Positions 1-12,309 of a DNA stretch of 64,000 bases are shown in pieces. How positions within the stretch are numbered: the stretch's first letter is position 1; each line of letters begins with the position of its first letter. The translations under genes were made by a program, and so were the position numbers. Source of the stretch: Acanthaster planci. Lineage: Eukaryota; Echinodermata; Asteroidea; Valvatida; Acanthasteridae. Below the pieces are notes generated by a model. It did no database searches. It saw only the letters and a program-made list of their open reading frames with translations, and was not told where the DNA came from. Location: contig NW_019091361.1 in the NCBI RefSeq assembly GCF_001949145.1, positions 4,088,164 to 4,152,163 on the forward strand, written 5' to 3'.

Positions 1-2150
1 TAAAGCGCTGGCCACCAGCATGGCGCAAACGTCCAGCGCGGCATGTCAGCCCTGGCTGACGTATGGGTACCTGTCCCCTGCTTAACTACGGTAGCACCCA
101 GCTACCACTCAGCAAATTGCTATTGCGTTACAGTATTCATTTGCTGGGAAACTCTCTGGATCTTATAAAGCTCACCGTGCGGACGAATACATGAACTAGC
201 GGGGGGGAGGGGGGTTACAGCGTCAATTTTCAGCAACATATCATTTGTTCCATATTCAAGCCTCGTATCTATTGATATTACGTTTTTAATTACGTGTCAC
301 GTCTGTAACCTCTATATTTACAGTCTTTTAGTCATAATTTGATACGTTGCATTAAACCACTGTTGTGACGTCACCCTATTTAAAAAAGTATCGATATTTT
401 AAAAAATTCACAGATCAAAATTGACTTGCTATAGACACAGAAAAAGCCATTGTGACGTTGAACTACTACGCTAAACACGAAGAGAAACGCTCTTAACAGC
501 AAGGAACACCATTTTAGACGTTCTTCTTGTTGATGTTCTCTGCCTTTTTCGATTTGCCGCGCTAATATTTTCTGTTGATATTTATACATGTACACATTTT
601 CATTGAAAATGAGACACTCCTGTCATTGCACTCATGTTTTAATCTGTTTAGCTCATTATTTTCCATACTCCTTCCGTTTCATTTGTTTATTTCAACTTTT
701 CTCGTCATTTTTACTGATATTTATTTATTCAGTATAACGTAAAACTTCTGTCTTTGAGTTTTTCTCTTTGAAATTCACATTTAGCCAATTCACCTCCAGT
801 TAAGCTTCAATTTTTAGCTCTTCCTCTGTTAGTAAACATTTTTAATAACTTCAACGATGACGAGTCCTTTCCCATTTGAATGAAAGAATCTCCACTTTTT
901 CGTCGTTTATCCTCAACCTAATGTTTACGCCAAAAACGTTGCATGCGCTGCCAATTAATGAAGCCCTTAAAACATGTTATCAGTAAAGCCAATACTTACT
1001 CATCTACGATACCAGTTGTCTTATGATGGCGTTACACCGTCTTTGCAGAGAGCTCTTATATCAGCTGATTGATTCGTTGTCATTCCCACCCCCGCCCCCA
1101 AATGGCTCTATAACCGCGCCTGCTGCTGAGGCTATCTGCAAAGTCCAAGCAGAGCATGAAACTACAGGACCCAATTTCATGACGCTACCAAATACACGGT
1201 TTTACGCTAACAGAGGCTTTGTGTAGACGTACACACTAATTGCCGACTTTTCAGACCCCCACCCCCGATACGCATACGCATTCCACAGAGTGACTTCTCG
1301 GGGTACCTTGATTTAGCAGCATTAAATGTCACGGTACATTGTACATCTACTGTAGTACTGTTTTTCGCACGTGGCTTCCAAATTCTGAAATTAATGACCA
1401 AAGTAATAGCAGCTTTTTAACTTGGTATTTCTTTATTAACGACACTGGGAAATACTTTTTGGCAGCTTTGAAAAAGATTTTTAATAAAAACAAAAATAGT
1501 CCCGTGCCTTTTTTCTCTCATGCGCGTAGAGGGCACCTGTTCGTTTCCCGAAGACGCTGCCGGTCTTTGTGTTATGAGTCATGCTGCGGTTTACTAATAA
1601 TGGGCGTTGGCACTGGAGGATATTGGTGGGTTGGATACTCTCGACCCACAAAACTCGACCCACAAAAGCTGATTCTGGTACTTATTTGTATGAGGAAGTG
1701 TGTTGAGATGATGAGGATTCTTTGAAGGCAAATTTTCGGTTTGCGTGCGGTACGCATAGACTTGAACTCCCCGCCCCCTGTTAGTTATGGTGTACGCAAC
1801 GGCACCAACGCACCTACGTAAGTACTTTATGGACGACTCCGTAGACCTTTCCGTACCTGTGGAAGCCCTTATTTTGAGCGCGATTCTGAGAATGCTGAAA
1901 TCATGGCAAAAAACCAATGTAATCGCGTGAAACCAGTGTACAGGCGCACCAAGTTCACCATACAGCATAATCTGACGGCGAGCACAAGTACGTGCCATCT
2001 GAAATTGTATGATTTTTCTATAAATATTTGTGCAGATGAGGGTACATTGAATCAAATCTAAAATGGCCGTCGTAGATCCTTCCACTTTATTTCACTTTCG
2101 TCTTCGGAAAACCCTCTAAAATGTAGTATTCCCCGGTTCCCCTTGTATTC
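1..2150. other. Left-edge region with no recognisable gene
   Basis: No open frame here resembles a protein I know, and the short ORFs on both strands look like chance. A G-run lies at about 201-214. The sequence is otherwise A+T rich with no obvious tandem structure. The right end runs into decayed retroelement sequence. Confidence 0.5.
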
Positions 2151-2157
2151 CATTAGT

Positions 2158-3700
2158 AGGTGAAGAGACAAAGAAGATAACTGTCAGGGCAGAGTGTAAT
2201 GTATCGTTGCCACCCAGAACACAGACTGTACTTCCTGTTCAGTGTAGTAATATTAAGGCTCAGTAGGGCATTATTGAACCTGTTCCAACCTTGTATGACG
2301 ACGAACAGTTAGTAGGCGCTAAGTGTGTTCTGTTCATGGTAAATCTGTACATCAGCTCATGAATCCCTCTGACAGGTGCTTTTCTCTGATGATATGTACA
2401 TTGACAGTTTTGAGGCCGACGGAAAAGATACCACTACGGTTAAGACTAAACGAATAGATTTGACACACAAAAACACTGTAACCGTAACCGAAACTGTTGA
2501 GCACCCTGACATTGTAGAGGAACTTGCTATCACTATGGAAGATTCTGATTTAACAACAGATCAAACCTAGCAACAACTTATCTCATTTTTGGCTCAGAAT
2601 AAGGAGGTTTTCGCGAAAGATGCAACTGATTTGGGTACCACTAACCATTCATCACCACAGAATAGACACGGGCGACGCAAAACCAATCCGCCAACGTTTC
2701 TATCGCACTTCCTCGTTCATAAGGCAGAAATTGACAAGCAAATCCAAGATATGCTCAACGCTGACATAATTGAACCATCAACCTCACCCTGGGCTAGCCC
2801 GGTTGTTCTTGTGAAAAGGAAGAATGGCGAATTCCGCTTTGCTATAGATTACCGTCGCATCAATCGAGTCACAAAACCCATGTCTTTCCCTCTACCTCGA
2901 CATGATGTATATGATACCATAGGTAAATCCCATGCTACGATATTCACTGTACTCGATCTTGCACGCCGTCAGGATTTTGGCAAATACCTCTGGATAAAGA
3001 TAGCCGCGCGAAAACGGCTTTTACATCCCATAGTGGCAATTACCAGTTCAAGAAAGTTCCATTTGGTCTCATGAATGAACCAGTTTCCTTCCAAATGGTT
3101 ATGACCCAAGTGTTGCGTGGGCTAACTTGGAAATTTGCGCTCGTGTATTGTTGTACTGTTCAAAACGTCACGTTGGCTTGCCGCCCAAAATGTGCCCTGG
3201 CTAGGGCCTTTTATCTACAAACTTTGCAGGTGTAGAGATAACAGGCTTATGTTTATCCCCAGTCCACGCGAATCGGCTGAAGCAATGATCCTCAGGACAG
3301 ACCGGTTCACATTCCTGATAGTTTAGACAGCCACACTGAGGGCACCAATTTGAGGGCAATGACACTGTAAGTGACCCTGCTCAGGACTCGCCTAATTCTG
3401 AACCCACTCAGTCTGACAACGCACACATGCCACAAGTCCCACCTGTTGCCTTGGGCAGTCCCAAACAACCCTCTGGCAATAAACCACCTGACGCTAATGA
3501 CCAAGGTCGTAGTGATTGGTTTATCGTTCATAGTCTCTGACAATCTGCTATTATCGATGGCAAGCGTCATTATCAAGTGAAGTGGAAAAAGTGGAAAAAA
3601 CAACTGGGGAACCCGAAGAAAATATTCCTGATGAATTGATCCGAGACTTCCACATACGAAAAACAAAGCGGTCTAAGGCATATAATCGCAGAAGATAATT
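2158..3700 (+). mobile_element. Decayed Ty3/gypsy-type LTR retroelement pol fragment with chromodomain
   Basis: Broken pieces of a gypsy-like pol gene in order. About 2162-2263 resembles the linker between protease and reverse transcriptase and ends at a stop at 2264. After a frame change, 2376-2570 continues and ends in another stop. The reverse transcriptase N-terminal half follows at about 2589-2960, with the family blocks PSTSPWASPVVLV, FRFAIDYRRIN and FTVLDLA. Beyond 2960 the frame breaks again and the YxDD catalytic motif is not intact (around 3143-3155). RNase H and integrase are missing, probably by internal deletion, because a proline-rich tail and a chromodomain-like segment (motif YQVKWK near 3572) appear only 400 bp later and end near 3698 with another one-base frame slip. 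The element is dead. No LTR pair was identified. Confidence 0.8.
2589..3074 (+). pseudogene. Reverse transcriptase fragment (gypsy-like)
   Basis: Longest open piece of the retroelement. About 60 residues upstream of the palm include a helix-rich segment that precedes the polymerase in gypsy elements. The conserved blocks PSTSPWASPVVLV (from about 2775) and FRFAIDYRRIN are clear. The sequence diverges from the family after FTVLDLA, consistent with a small indel near 2965, and the open frame ends at a stop at 3072-3074. The catalytic aspartate pair of motif C is not found. The fragment cannot be active. Confidence 0.8.
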
Positions 3701-4190
3701 GTATTCGGGCCTACACACTTCGTAGCTTGTCGATGACATAATATGAACTTTCACCGTAGAAATGTAATGTACCCTCTAATCTTTAATCGCTATTTGCTCA
3801 TTTTTCTTAAGGTATTTGTCAGTTTGTTACCTTCTTTGCTTCGTACCATATGCCGGCTATGGACAGGATTGCAGTACACTCATTCTCATGTATTTCTGTG
3901 GCTTCATGAAGTTATTCCTCGACTTTTTGTTAACGTACTATTATTAATAATTTGTTTTTCTTAAGGTCACCAGTACGTTTTATCATTGCTTTCCTCTTTT
4001 CCCTTATTTTCTTACTGTTCATTTTTAAGTCGGGAGACTTAAGCTTCGAGGGGAGGGTACATATCAGCATCATTACAATAACACATTTTGTATTGCTACT
4101 TAAGTTGCACGGATTAATCTGACCTTCAAGAGTATAACCGCTTTCCAAGTAATGAGACTCATTTAAGGAATGGCTAGTTTAACTATAAGA
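3701..4190 (+). other. Possible 3' end of the retroelement, including a purine-rich tract
   Basis: After the chromodomain stop, about 350 bp of T-rich sequence leads to the purine run CGAGGGGAGGG at about 4047-4057. That is the kind of polypurine tract expected just before a 3' LTR. No matching LTR copy was recognised upstream, so the boundary is a guess. Confidence 0.3.
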
Positions 4191-4310
4191 CCCTTGGGGA
4201 GGAAAGCAGGGCTGGACCAGAAGGGCCATTGAGGCAGTCCATCGTCCTGGTAAGGAAAAGTCGGTATTCATTAATTTGACTAGCCCTACCCTCAAATCCA
4301 AATGAACCAA

Positions 4311-4403
4311 GGGGCCACTCAAAATTTTGAATGCTTTTAAATTTCGACTTTTTTTCCAAATTTTCTTGAAATTTAAAAAACACTGAAAATTTTGAGTGGC
4401 CCC
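4311..4403. repeat. Fold-back hairpin with perfect 18-bp arms
   Basis: The left arm GGGGCCACTCAAAATTTT (4311-4328) is the exact reverse complement of 4386-4403. Inside lies a second nested pair, about 4335-4345 with 4368-4378 (TTTTAAATTTC with its complement), leaving a short T-rich loop. A 93-bp nested hairpin of this kind could be the core of a small MITE or a structured RNA. No target-site duplication was identified. Confidence 0.75.
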
Positions 4404-4584
4404 CAAACACATTCATTCACGCTGTATTAATATTCAAAGGACTAGTAGCCAATACCTAATAAGGCAAGGAAAATTGTATGATGGATGAAAAATGGAATGT
4501 CCAGTAAATGTACAAAATCCATATGAGATCTGACAATCAGGCAGAGAGCCGCACCTCGAGCCAGCTGAATAAACCACATCAACT

Positions 4585-4800
4585 ACTATACAACTTGGTA
4601 TGGTGTACTATTTACGACGCACATTTCTCTCTCGCGACGGCACGACGGCTCCCTTGCGTCGTGCTGTCGGGTCGCAACGTCGCCTTCTTGCCATTACTTT
4701 TGTACACACACGACGCGACGCCGTTGCCCGTCGCGTCGTGCTGTCTTAGGTCCTTTCCTTGTTGCATTTTTTTCTGCCTAAACGTCGTTGCCTAAAAGGT
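4585..4800 (+). repeat. CGTCG-rich interspersed repeat, copy A (truncated)
   Basis: Begins with the family signature TGGTGTACTATTTACGAC (about 4600), followed by a CT-rich link, then runs of CGTCG/CGCGTCGTGC units, and breaks off after TTTTTTCTGCCTAAACGTCG. It matches the first half of copy B read on the minus strand. The high density of CpG contrasts with the A+T-rich flanks. Confidence 0.75.
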
Positions 4801-5079
4801 TGAGGGTTGCCACTTGAAAAAAAAAGGCTGCAATCAGACTTCGGAAAATCACTTTTCGGGGGTGATTTTGTTTTGTGGGAATAATTAAAAATGTAATTGG
4901 TAAGCCCACAATAAATTGAAAAGAAGTCGAAAGATTAGGGACCAGACAATAATTTTATTTGTGTTTCAGCAATCTCAAGGATGTTGGTAAGCATGTTATT
5001 GGGCCCTGAACATTGCCGATTTTACACTGTTTTCAATGGGGCTTGAATTAGTGGACTGTTCCCTAGTATTCAAGTACCG

Positions 5080-5522
5080 GGGGCGGAAATGAAAGAAAAC
5101 AGTAAAGGCGCCCTCTATAAACACCAAGAAACAAAGGGCGACAGCACACGACGCGTCGCGTCGTGCGTCGTGTCGTGCGTCGCGTCGTGCTTCAGGCGAC
5201 GTAATAGGCGACGCGATGCACGACACGACGTACGACGCGACGCACGACGGTACGACGCGACGGGCGACGGAGGGGCGACGTTTAGGCGGGAAAAAATGCA
5301 ACATGGAAAATACCTGAGACAGCACGACGCGACGGGCGACGGCACGACGCGACGCACGATGCGACGCGTCGTGTGTGTACAAACGTAATGGCAAGAAGGC
5401 GACCGTGCGACCCGACGGCACGACGCAAGGGAGCCGTCGTGCCGTCGCTTCGTGTCGTTGCGTCGCCTTGAGGGAGGCTAAAGAGAGAGAGAAATGTTTG
5501 TCGTAAATAGTACACCATAACT
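5080..5522 (-). repeat. CGTCG-rich interspersed repeat, copy B (most complete)
   Basis: Read on the minus strand it has the same start signature as copy A, then stretches of GTCGCGTCGTGC units separated by the spacer that includes TTTTTTCCCGCCTAAACGTCG. It ends in a unique tail with the motif TTTATAGAGGGCGCC (about 5108-5122 on +). The unit is about 440 bp. Long open frames on both strands follow from the lack of stops in CG-rich trimer-like repeats and are not evidence of coding. Confidence 0.75.
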
Positions 5523-5601
5523 TGGTCCCAAGACATCTTCTTGTGTCGATCCGCATAACCTGTCGGGTTATAGTACTATGCGCACAAGTCTTTCTCGACT
5601 T

Positions 5602-6105
5602 TATGGTGTACTACTATACGACACACATTTCTGCCTCTCTCCAGCCGCTTCGAAGGCGACGCAACGTTGTGCGTCGCATCGTGCCGTCGTGTCGTGCTGT
5701 ATTACGTCCTATTTCCTTAATGCATTTTTTCTGCCTAAACTTCGCTCATTCCATCACCCGTCGCGTCACACCGTCGTATCATGCGTCGCGTATCCGGTCC
5801 GTAAGTGACTTCGTCACAAAGGCGGACGCGCAACGATTTGCAGGCTTTCATTGGACAATCGCTGAAGTTGCACGTTAACTTCCGGTTCCATGGTTCCAGT
5901 AAACAACGATCAGTACATGTAACTCTGTGCAGTGCATGTGCAGTGGGCGTGGTTTAAACTGAGGTGACGTCACACTTACTAACCGGATTACGGCCCCTGA
6001 CGCACGAAGCGACGCGCGACACGACGCAAGACGCGACGCGTCGTGTGCTGTCGCCCTTTGCTTCGTGGTGTTTATAGAGGGCGCCTCTATACAGTTTTCT
6101 TTCCT
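5602..6105 (+). repeat. CGTCG-rich interspersed repeat, copy C, split by a MITE
   Basis: Has the start signature (TATGGTGTACT, about 5602), the spacer ending TTCTGCCTAAACTTCG and the unique tail with TTTATAGAGGGCGCC (about 6071-6085). The repeat is interrupted at about 5790-5990 by a 200-bp element with inverted ends (listed separately), after which CGACG units resume. Nesting shows the CGTCG-rich repeat was here first. Confidence 0.75.
5791..5990 (+). mobile_element. 200-bp MITE with TAATCCGGT-type inverted ends, copy 1
   Basis: The ends are imperfect inverted repeats: TATCCGGTCCGTAAGTG at the left and, reversed, TAATCCGGTTAGTAAGTG at the right. Copy 2 at 23238-23434 is similar over the whole length, in the same orientation. 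Inside is a perfect TGACGTCA palindrome (5965-5972), the core of a cAMP-response-type site. No coding capacity, so movement would depend on a transposase elsewhere. Confidence 0.75.
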
Positions 6106-6109
6106 TTCC

Positions 6110-7254
6110 GTCCCCCCTTTATGGGTCGACAAAAATTGGCCACGTTTTGGGGCACCATTGAAGGGTTCCGCTTTAATAGAGAAGAAATACATGTCAAATC
6201 TTAAAATAAACATCAAATCGTATATTAAGTTGAACGAGGCGACCCTGAGAAACGTTCACCGAAGCTGGGTTTACCACGAGGTCAGCCACAAGGCACAAAC
6301 AACAGTAAATTCAAGGGCCCTCCAGTCAGTAATATCAACACATTGGACGACAAAAACGTCTGATCCTTGGAACGCCATATAATAGAGACGACATGGGGTG
6401 TCTATGAAGCCTTCACTGGGAAAACAAGTGTTAAATTAATGTTTTACACGCCTTCCACTTCATGAAAATGTAATGGTGTTAATAATCCAACGCTAAACAA
6501 TTTGTGGTGTTTCTTTTTTAAGCAGATACGCGGTGATATGTGAGTACGTTTAGACACAATGACACATGGAAGTTAATAACAAGACACAAAAACACATTTA
6601 TCAGGTGGTAACACCAAAACACGTTTATTTCCTAAAAGGTGTTTCATTTTAAACGGTTACGTGCTTACAATCAACGCAAGGGCACGGTTATAATGGGCGT
6701 TGGTTTTTACAGTGTTGTTCAATTTAGTTTCTCAATTTTTGGACACAAATTTGTGTATTTAAAGTCTGCGTACTGAGTTAAGTGAATGCAAGCTACTTTC
6801 ATGCCAGGCGAAGTCAACAGAGAGATATGGCTTCAGGAAATTAAGTTCGATATCAGACGTCAATGTAGTTCCTTTGATAAGGCGATTCATTCGCAACATA
6901 CTTACGATTGGCCTATTCTCTTTTCATTTTGTATTTGAGTATGCTGTGGGCCGTCCAAAACATATCACAAAAACAGAAAATAAAATGCTCACGTTTTATT
7001 AAAGGCCACCCGTTTACAAATCATTACTTATTACCATTTTCGTTAGGCCAAATTAATGCGTTTTGAATAAAATTCCACAGTTTATTTAAATTTTCGAATT
7101 CCATGCCTGTTGGTGCTTCCTTTAAAATGTCGGGTATTCAGCCCCACGCGTCGTTTCAAGTCATTGGTTAACCTTTGAGAAAGTCGTTATCACACTGTAG
7201 GCTGCTTCAACCTTCCCTCCCTTCAGCTAATGAAAACCAGGAAACCTATCAAAA
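6110..7254. other. Intergenic region upstream of cyclase gene 1
   Basis: A+T-rich sequence with no recognisable coding segment, RNA or repeat. It should contain the promoter of the gene starting at 7255, but no clear TATA box stands at a convincing distance. Confidence 0.4.
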
Positions 7255-8315
7255 ATGGCTGTTCGATTCATCGGCCTCGTCCTGTTGTCTGTGCTGGATT
7301 TCGTTGTTGCTCTAGAGCGGGGAGAGTACCTTGACATGTCCTACGGCTACGATGAAAACTCTCTCGCCTATCCTGGGGCTGGATTCTTCCAGCTAACCAT
7401 TGAAGAGCGCGGGCCTGCCTTGGGTTTACCATGGTGAGGGTTTACAGTGCTAATGAGAATGTTGTGAGACAGAGAGTGGATGGGGGAACTCGTATATATG
7501 TGTAGTTTTGTCTGAGAAGGGAAGAGGCGGCTATAAGTGGATTGTCGCCAATTTGAAGGTGTTTTACATTTTGCAAATTCACACCCTTGAAATGGTTTCA
7601 TCTTGTTCTTTTGCAATGTCTTAGGTTGGAGTATAACTCGATGTGTTTACCAGAACACATCGGCACCCACGTCGACGCCCCGTCTCACTTTGGTCAAGGC
7701 AAGATGCGGATCGACGACATACCACTCAGTCGGTTGATATGCTCGGCCGTCCGAGTCGACATCTCCGAAAAAGCGAAAGCTGACAGAGATTATGGAATGA
7801 CGGTTAAGGATCTACAAGACTGGGAAGTCATCCACGGCAAGATTCCGGACGGCTCTCTTCTCTTCGTCTACACCGGTTGGGGAGCTTTCTACCCTGATCG
7901 GCTGGCCTACTTGGGTACGAAGCGCAACGACACCCATCTGGACGACCAAGGCATGTCACTGGTCCATTGTCCAGGTGTTGGACCCGAAGCCGCCGAATGG
8001 TTGGTAGCTAATCGGAAGATTGTGGGTCTCGGAACTGATTCAGCAAATATCGACCGTGGGCTAAACGTCAGTTTCCCTACCCATCGCATCTTAATGGAAG
8101 CCAACATCTACGGCATCGAGAACGTGGCTAACTTGGATCAACTTCCAGACACGGGAGCTAAGGTGTTCGTACTCCCGATGAAAATTGTAGATGGGAGTGG
8201 TGCACCAGCACGTATCGTGGCCATGTTGAACGAGGATAGTACCTCTGGGGCAGCGACGCTCTCCACTGCATTTGTCACCTGTGTCTCTCTGCTTACTATT
8301 AATCTTCTTGTGTAA
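7255..8315 (+). CDS. Cyclase-family (kynurenine formamidase-like) metal hydrolase, GPI-anchored, gene 1
   Basis: Two coding exons, 7255-7433 and 7625-8315, joined across a 191-bp GT-AG intron inside a tryptophan codon, give 289 residues. Residues 1-19 are a hydrophobic signal peptide. The metal-binding signature of the cyclase superfamily (Pfam Cyclase) is intact as EHIGTHVDAPSHF near the start of exon 2, followed by LFVYTGW, a PG block and the conserved glutamate in YGIENVANLDQLP. The last 20 or so residues are hydrophobic after a small-residue patch (STSGAA), the pattern of a GPI-anchor signal. Family members hydrolyse amides or ring bonds such as N-formylkynurenine or isatin using a divalent metal. 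The substrate here cannot be told. Gene 2 at 14637 is a tandem paralogue with the intron at the same codon. The start is the first ATG and fits the signal peptide. Confidence 0.88.
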
Positions 8316-9660
8316 ATAACTACTCACTGATTTCTTTAACTTCTGCCTTCGATTACAGTTTTGTGATAGTGTTATAAGATTTATTCAGCCAATGATCCTT
8401 TAATCGAAGTCATTACTCACGCCTTATCCTGGAAATGTATTTCAAACAATGGCAATTATGAAATTGTCGATAAAGCTTGGAAATCGAAAAACACCCTTGC
8501 ACATTTCAAAATCATATTCTTGAGTTTTACTGACTCATTCGCAGTTACACACGATGTAATATGTAACTTACCACTGAGTGGTCATGCCTTACCCAGTACA
8601 CTCATCACGACAGCTCTGTTAAAATGTGAGCATTAGTTGATACTGTAAATCATAAACAACTTGTTTTTGATTGAAAAACCCGTTGGTCATATGCGCCTGG
8701 TGCACTCTTTTTTTATGCAAAGACTGGAAATTTCGTCTTAAGTTTTTGTTATTAGTTTGTGGAACACTGGCTTCGAGGAATGGACTGTTGAGCGTTTCAA
8801 GTTTGGAATATTAACGCCTTTTGATGTTTAATGAGGACAAACATTGTTCTTCTGTAGTTAGTTTGTTAAAAATGATATTAACCTCTAATGCGTCAGTTTT
8901 ATGTTTTTCTCTCATGCATGCACTTGACTTTCATACATTTCATACATAGGCATAAACATACATGTATTATATATTGACATTTGTTCAGTCGACACACTGA
9001 ACACGTGCGTGAATTTCACACAGAAACGAATTTTGAAATTAACAATGACAGTAGAATGTTTATAACACTATGATACGGTCTCGAAACACCAACGCTATAA
9101 CGCAAAATAATATGCAGTTACGTTATTGACTTCTAAAAGACCGAACTATATTAGAGGCGTGGCTTGAAAAAGGGGTCATTAATGGAATAAGACGTTCACT
9201 GACAAATCTTTCAGATTTAATGCAAGAGAGCCATATTGTTAATGTATTTAACCTTTAACTTAAATACCATAAACTGTCAAAAGACCACACCATCATAGGA
9301 CTAAGAATAGGTTCTCGGGGTATGAGTTAGTGGAGTTTTGTCGGGGCAGGGCAACTATTTGTTCAAAATTAAACGTCGACAGTAGAGCTTAGTCTGAAAT
9401 TAGACCAACCTTGAGTGGTCAGTTCCTCCGAGAGAATAAAATTGTCGGAATTGATACCGGCATACCCTTATCGACTGACAAAGTGTGCATTCCTGGAGAA
9501 AACAGTTGTTTCTAGCTGTTGTCGCATTCTCGACCAGTGGAATGGTCATTGGAATTTTCTGTGAGATAAAAGCAGGGAAATTTCATCCTTCATCGGGTTC
9601 TGACCTTTAGACTCCTGGGGCGTGGACAAGGCACACTGATCACTGGCGGTACTGAGCCTT
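8316..9660. other. Intergenic region after cyclase gene 1
   Basis: A+T-rich with no convincing ORF, RNA gene or repeat. It holds the 3' untranslated region of cyclase gene 1, but no canonical AATAAA was identified close to the stop. Confidence 0.4.
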
Positions 9661-9667
9661 CCGACTG

Positions 9668-9967
9668 TCAGGCTTCATGAGTGCCTGCTGACCGGGTGTC
9701 TCGTCCCGTTCTAGCTGAGCCACGCTGTACCTGGTGCTGTCTTGCTATGCCTGGTTTTAAGCGTCGTTGACTCGCTGTCTGTTGGGACTCCAAAGGAGCT
9801 ACATATAGCGCCGACTCCACCAGCGCCACTCCCTTTGGCCGCACCTTGTCGACTGGTTCGCTAGCCTGTTCCCGTCTGTTTGTCCACGTGTCATCCAGCC
9901 ATTCCCAAGTGTCGGAGATCGGAGGTCGCCACTCAAAATCATTCAAACTCTCGTAGATTCCACCCAC
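9668..9967 (-). other. Unrecognised 99-codon open frame, doubtful gene
   Basis: An open frame in a local stretch of higher G+C, encoding a hydrophilic, Arg/Gln/Thr-rich product with a tryptophan-rich N-terminal third. I recognise no domain. The start at 9967 is followed by no splice partner that I could identify. It could be a remnant of a mobile-element gag or an exon of an unseen minus-strand gene, or chance. Confidence 0.2.
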
Positions 9968-12300
9968 GGAGGTACCTTCCCTTTCACAATGGCCAACTTA
10001 CATGATTTAGCCTGCCTAATTTAAAAAGTATAAAAAATTTTTCCTTCTATATGGTTCATTTAGTTTGATGCGCGGTAGTGCTCTGTTGGTGTTGTTTATT
10101 AAAATAAATCAAATTTCTTTCTACTAAAACTCCTTAATTCCGATTTTCCGTTATATTGTGTTCTGAGATTTGAAGTGCCTTCATAGAAGTACTTATTACT
10201 GCAAACATCGTCTGTAAAGTTAAGTGCCTTTTCCCATTTTAAAGCAAGTGTAGCTTGATCATGAGTCGAGCACTTTGATGCCAGATTTGCCCTACGCTGT
10301 GTGCGTGCATATTATTTGGCATGCCGTTTTTTTATATTTCCAATCCCTCGAATTTTTCGACAGTATCTAAACATGGACATAAATCCTGGGGGTATAGGAG
10401 TATATGCCCCCACACTTTTTGGGGGGAGGGGGGTGGAATATTGCATCACAGGCCCCTCCCCCCCAAAAAAACACACACACATTATTTTGTGATGAGCAAA
10501 AATTAAAGTGGATATCTAAAGACTTTTTGGACTTCCAAACGGCTAAAGTGCATTCACTATCACACAAAAAAGGGGAAATAATTTTTCAGAAGCCATTCTG
10601 ATGTACGATTCTGCATTTATGTAATACATATGGCAAATGTACATCAATATCATGAACATCGACTTCTACATAGAGTCATATGGTGTCATCCTCCATCCTG
10701 CTTTTCATGATCGGGCAAGTCATCCTCCCACATCTCCTGTCCCCTATCTCCCCAAATTCCAGCACAAATTTATCTCAGTACTTTTGAGACTGAATTAAAA
10801 ACTGTTTGAAGTGCTGCACGAAGTTTGTGTTACTTAATCTGGGCTGAACGAATTTTAGATTGGAGTCCGTCCTTTTTTTCCCTTTCTCCCACAAATAAAT
10901 ACAGCTAAAGGCAGTTGATTTGCTGATGGTCGTTCGGAAAAATTAACAAGTTACAACCCTTTGTTCATCTTGTTTTGTAATGATTGGTCTGATAACCCGA
11001 TGAATGTTACTGAATCCTGTCATTTTTTAGATCAGCATAAATTATATGAGTCATCAATTCTAAAATACGAAACTTCAGCTCCAAAGGTAAATCCTAAAGC
11101 TAGTTCTGGGCGGTTCAGTCCAGTTTAAGACGGCCTACGACCTCAGGGTCGATAGAGCGATTCAATGCCATCCCCGGCTGGTATCAATTTCGAAATTCTG
11201 AAGTCATCAGAAATCAGTTGTGAGCAACTATTGTGCGATGAGAATGAATGGTACAAAGGGCATTCCGCCTTCCATCTGTCAAACGGGGTCGACAACAAAA
11301 ACAAGTCGATACAGGACATAAAGGGAAAATGTAACACCACTGTCAGTCACATCGTATCTTTGCTACGTATCAGGCACACGTCTGGATTTCTTTAGCGGTA
11401 CAGCACCAGACAGCTGGTAAGCGCTATCACATAATGTGTTCTGCTAAATAATTCATTAATGGATATCTCCCTGCTTAAAAAGAGTACTAAATTCTGAACT
11501 CTGCTTAGCTATCCAAAACTGGTTTTAGATATTGACCACACACAAAACTGAACTATTTTTTCCAAGAAAAAAAGATTTCATCTTCTCGTTGGTCATTTTG
11601 TCTGATGATCATAATTCAGTTTACAGAAAAGAAGCAATTTAATTTGAATTTGTTTAGATTACACTGCTAAAAGCAGCGAATACAGCTTTATCATGAAACA
11701 CTGGACCTCTCAAATCACCGTACGATCTGGCGTATTTTTGTGAAACCGACTTTGGGTTGGATCAGGTGGGACAGGGATAGGTGTTTCCACCACCTGAGTT
11801 GGGTCAGGTCGTTTCGGTTCTGTGTTTGTGATTTTCGGGTCGGGTCGGTTGGGTTAATTTATCCTTGTCAAAACCAGAAATTAACCTAAATGAACCAAAC
11901 AAATTATGAAATAGTTCGGACATTCACATGCTGCATTATTACTGTAGAGTCACTGTGTGTGAGATGCATGATTAATTTGTAATCTCCAACAGGGACTGTA
12001 AAAGAGATATATCTCAAAAATTTTGAGTTGCCGCAATGATCCCCCCCTCCAAAAAATGCACCTAAACGGGAACATGTTTAGGCTAAGAAAGTCGAATACT
12101 ATGGGACTATTTGTCTGAGCCAAATTGTACACGAGACGAGTTCACTTCGGTACTCTTTATCGGATCGGTTTTACCTTAGTATGTTTGCCGACTCTGGTCT
12201 GATTCGGGGAGCCCAGCCGGATCGGTTTCGGATCCGTTTTGGCCTCTTCAACCCGACCACATTCATAACCGTTACATTAGCCCTGCGTATGGGACCGAAA
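9968..12300. other. Gene-free region with G-rich repeat relic
   Basis: No coding segment was recognised. Around 10375-10475 lies a C/G-homopolymer-rich relic (ATAAATCCTGGGGG followed by CCCCC and GGGGGG runs able to fold back) that resembles another at 22912-22975. Around 11750-11860 is a low-complexity stretch of GGGTCGG-like words. Confidence 0.4.
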
Positions 12301-12309
12301 TCTATGGTG

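Noticed and set aside
4996-5556. 186-codon minus-strand open frame rich in Arg, Ala, Ser and Val
   Set aside because: It lies in the CGTCG-rich repeat, where all frames stay open because the units lack stop codons. The composition follows the repeat.
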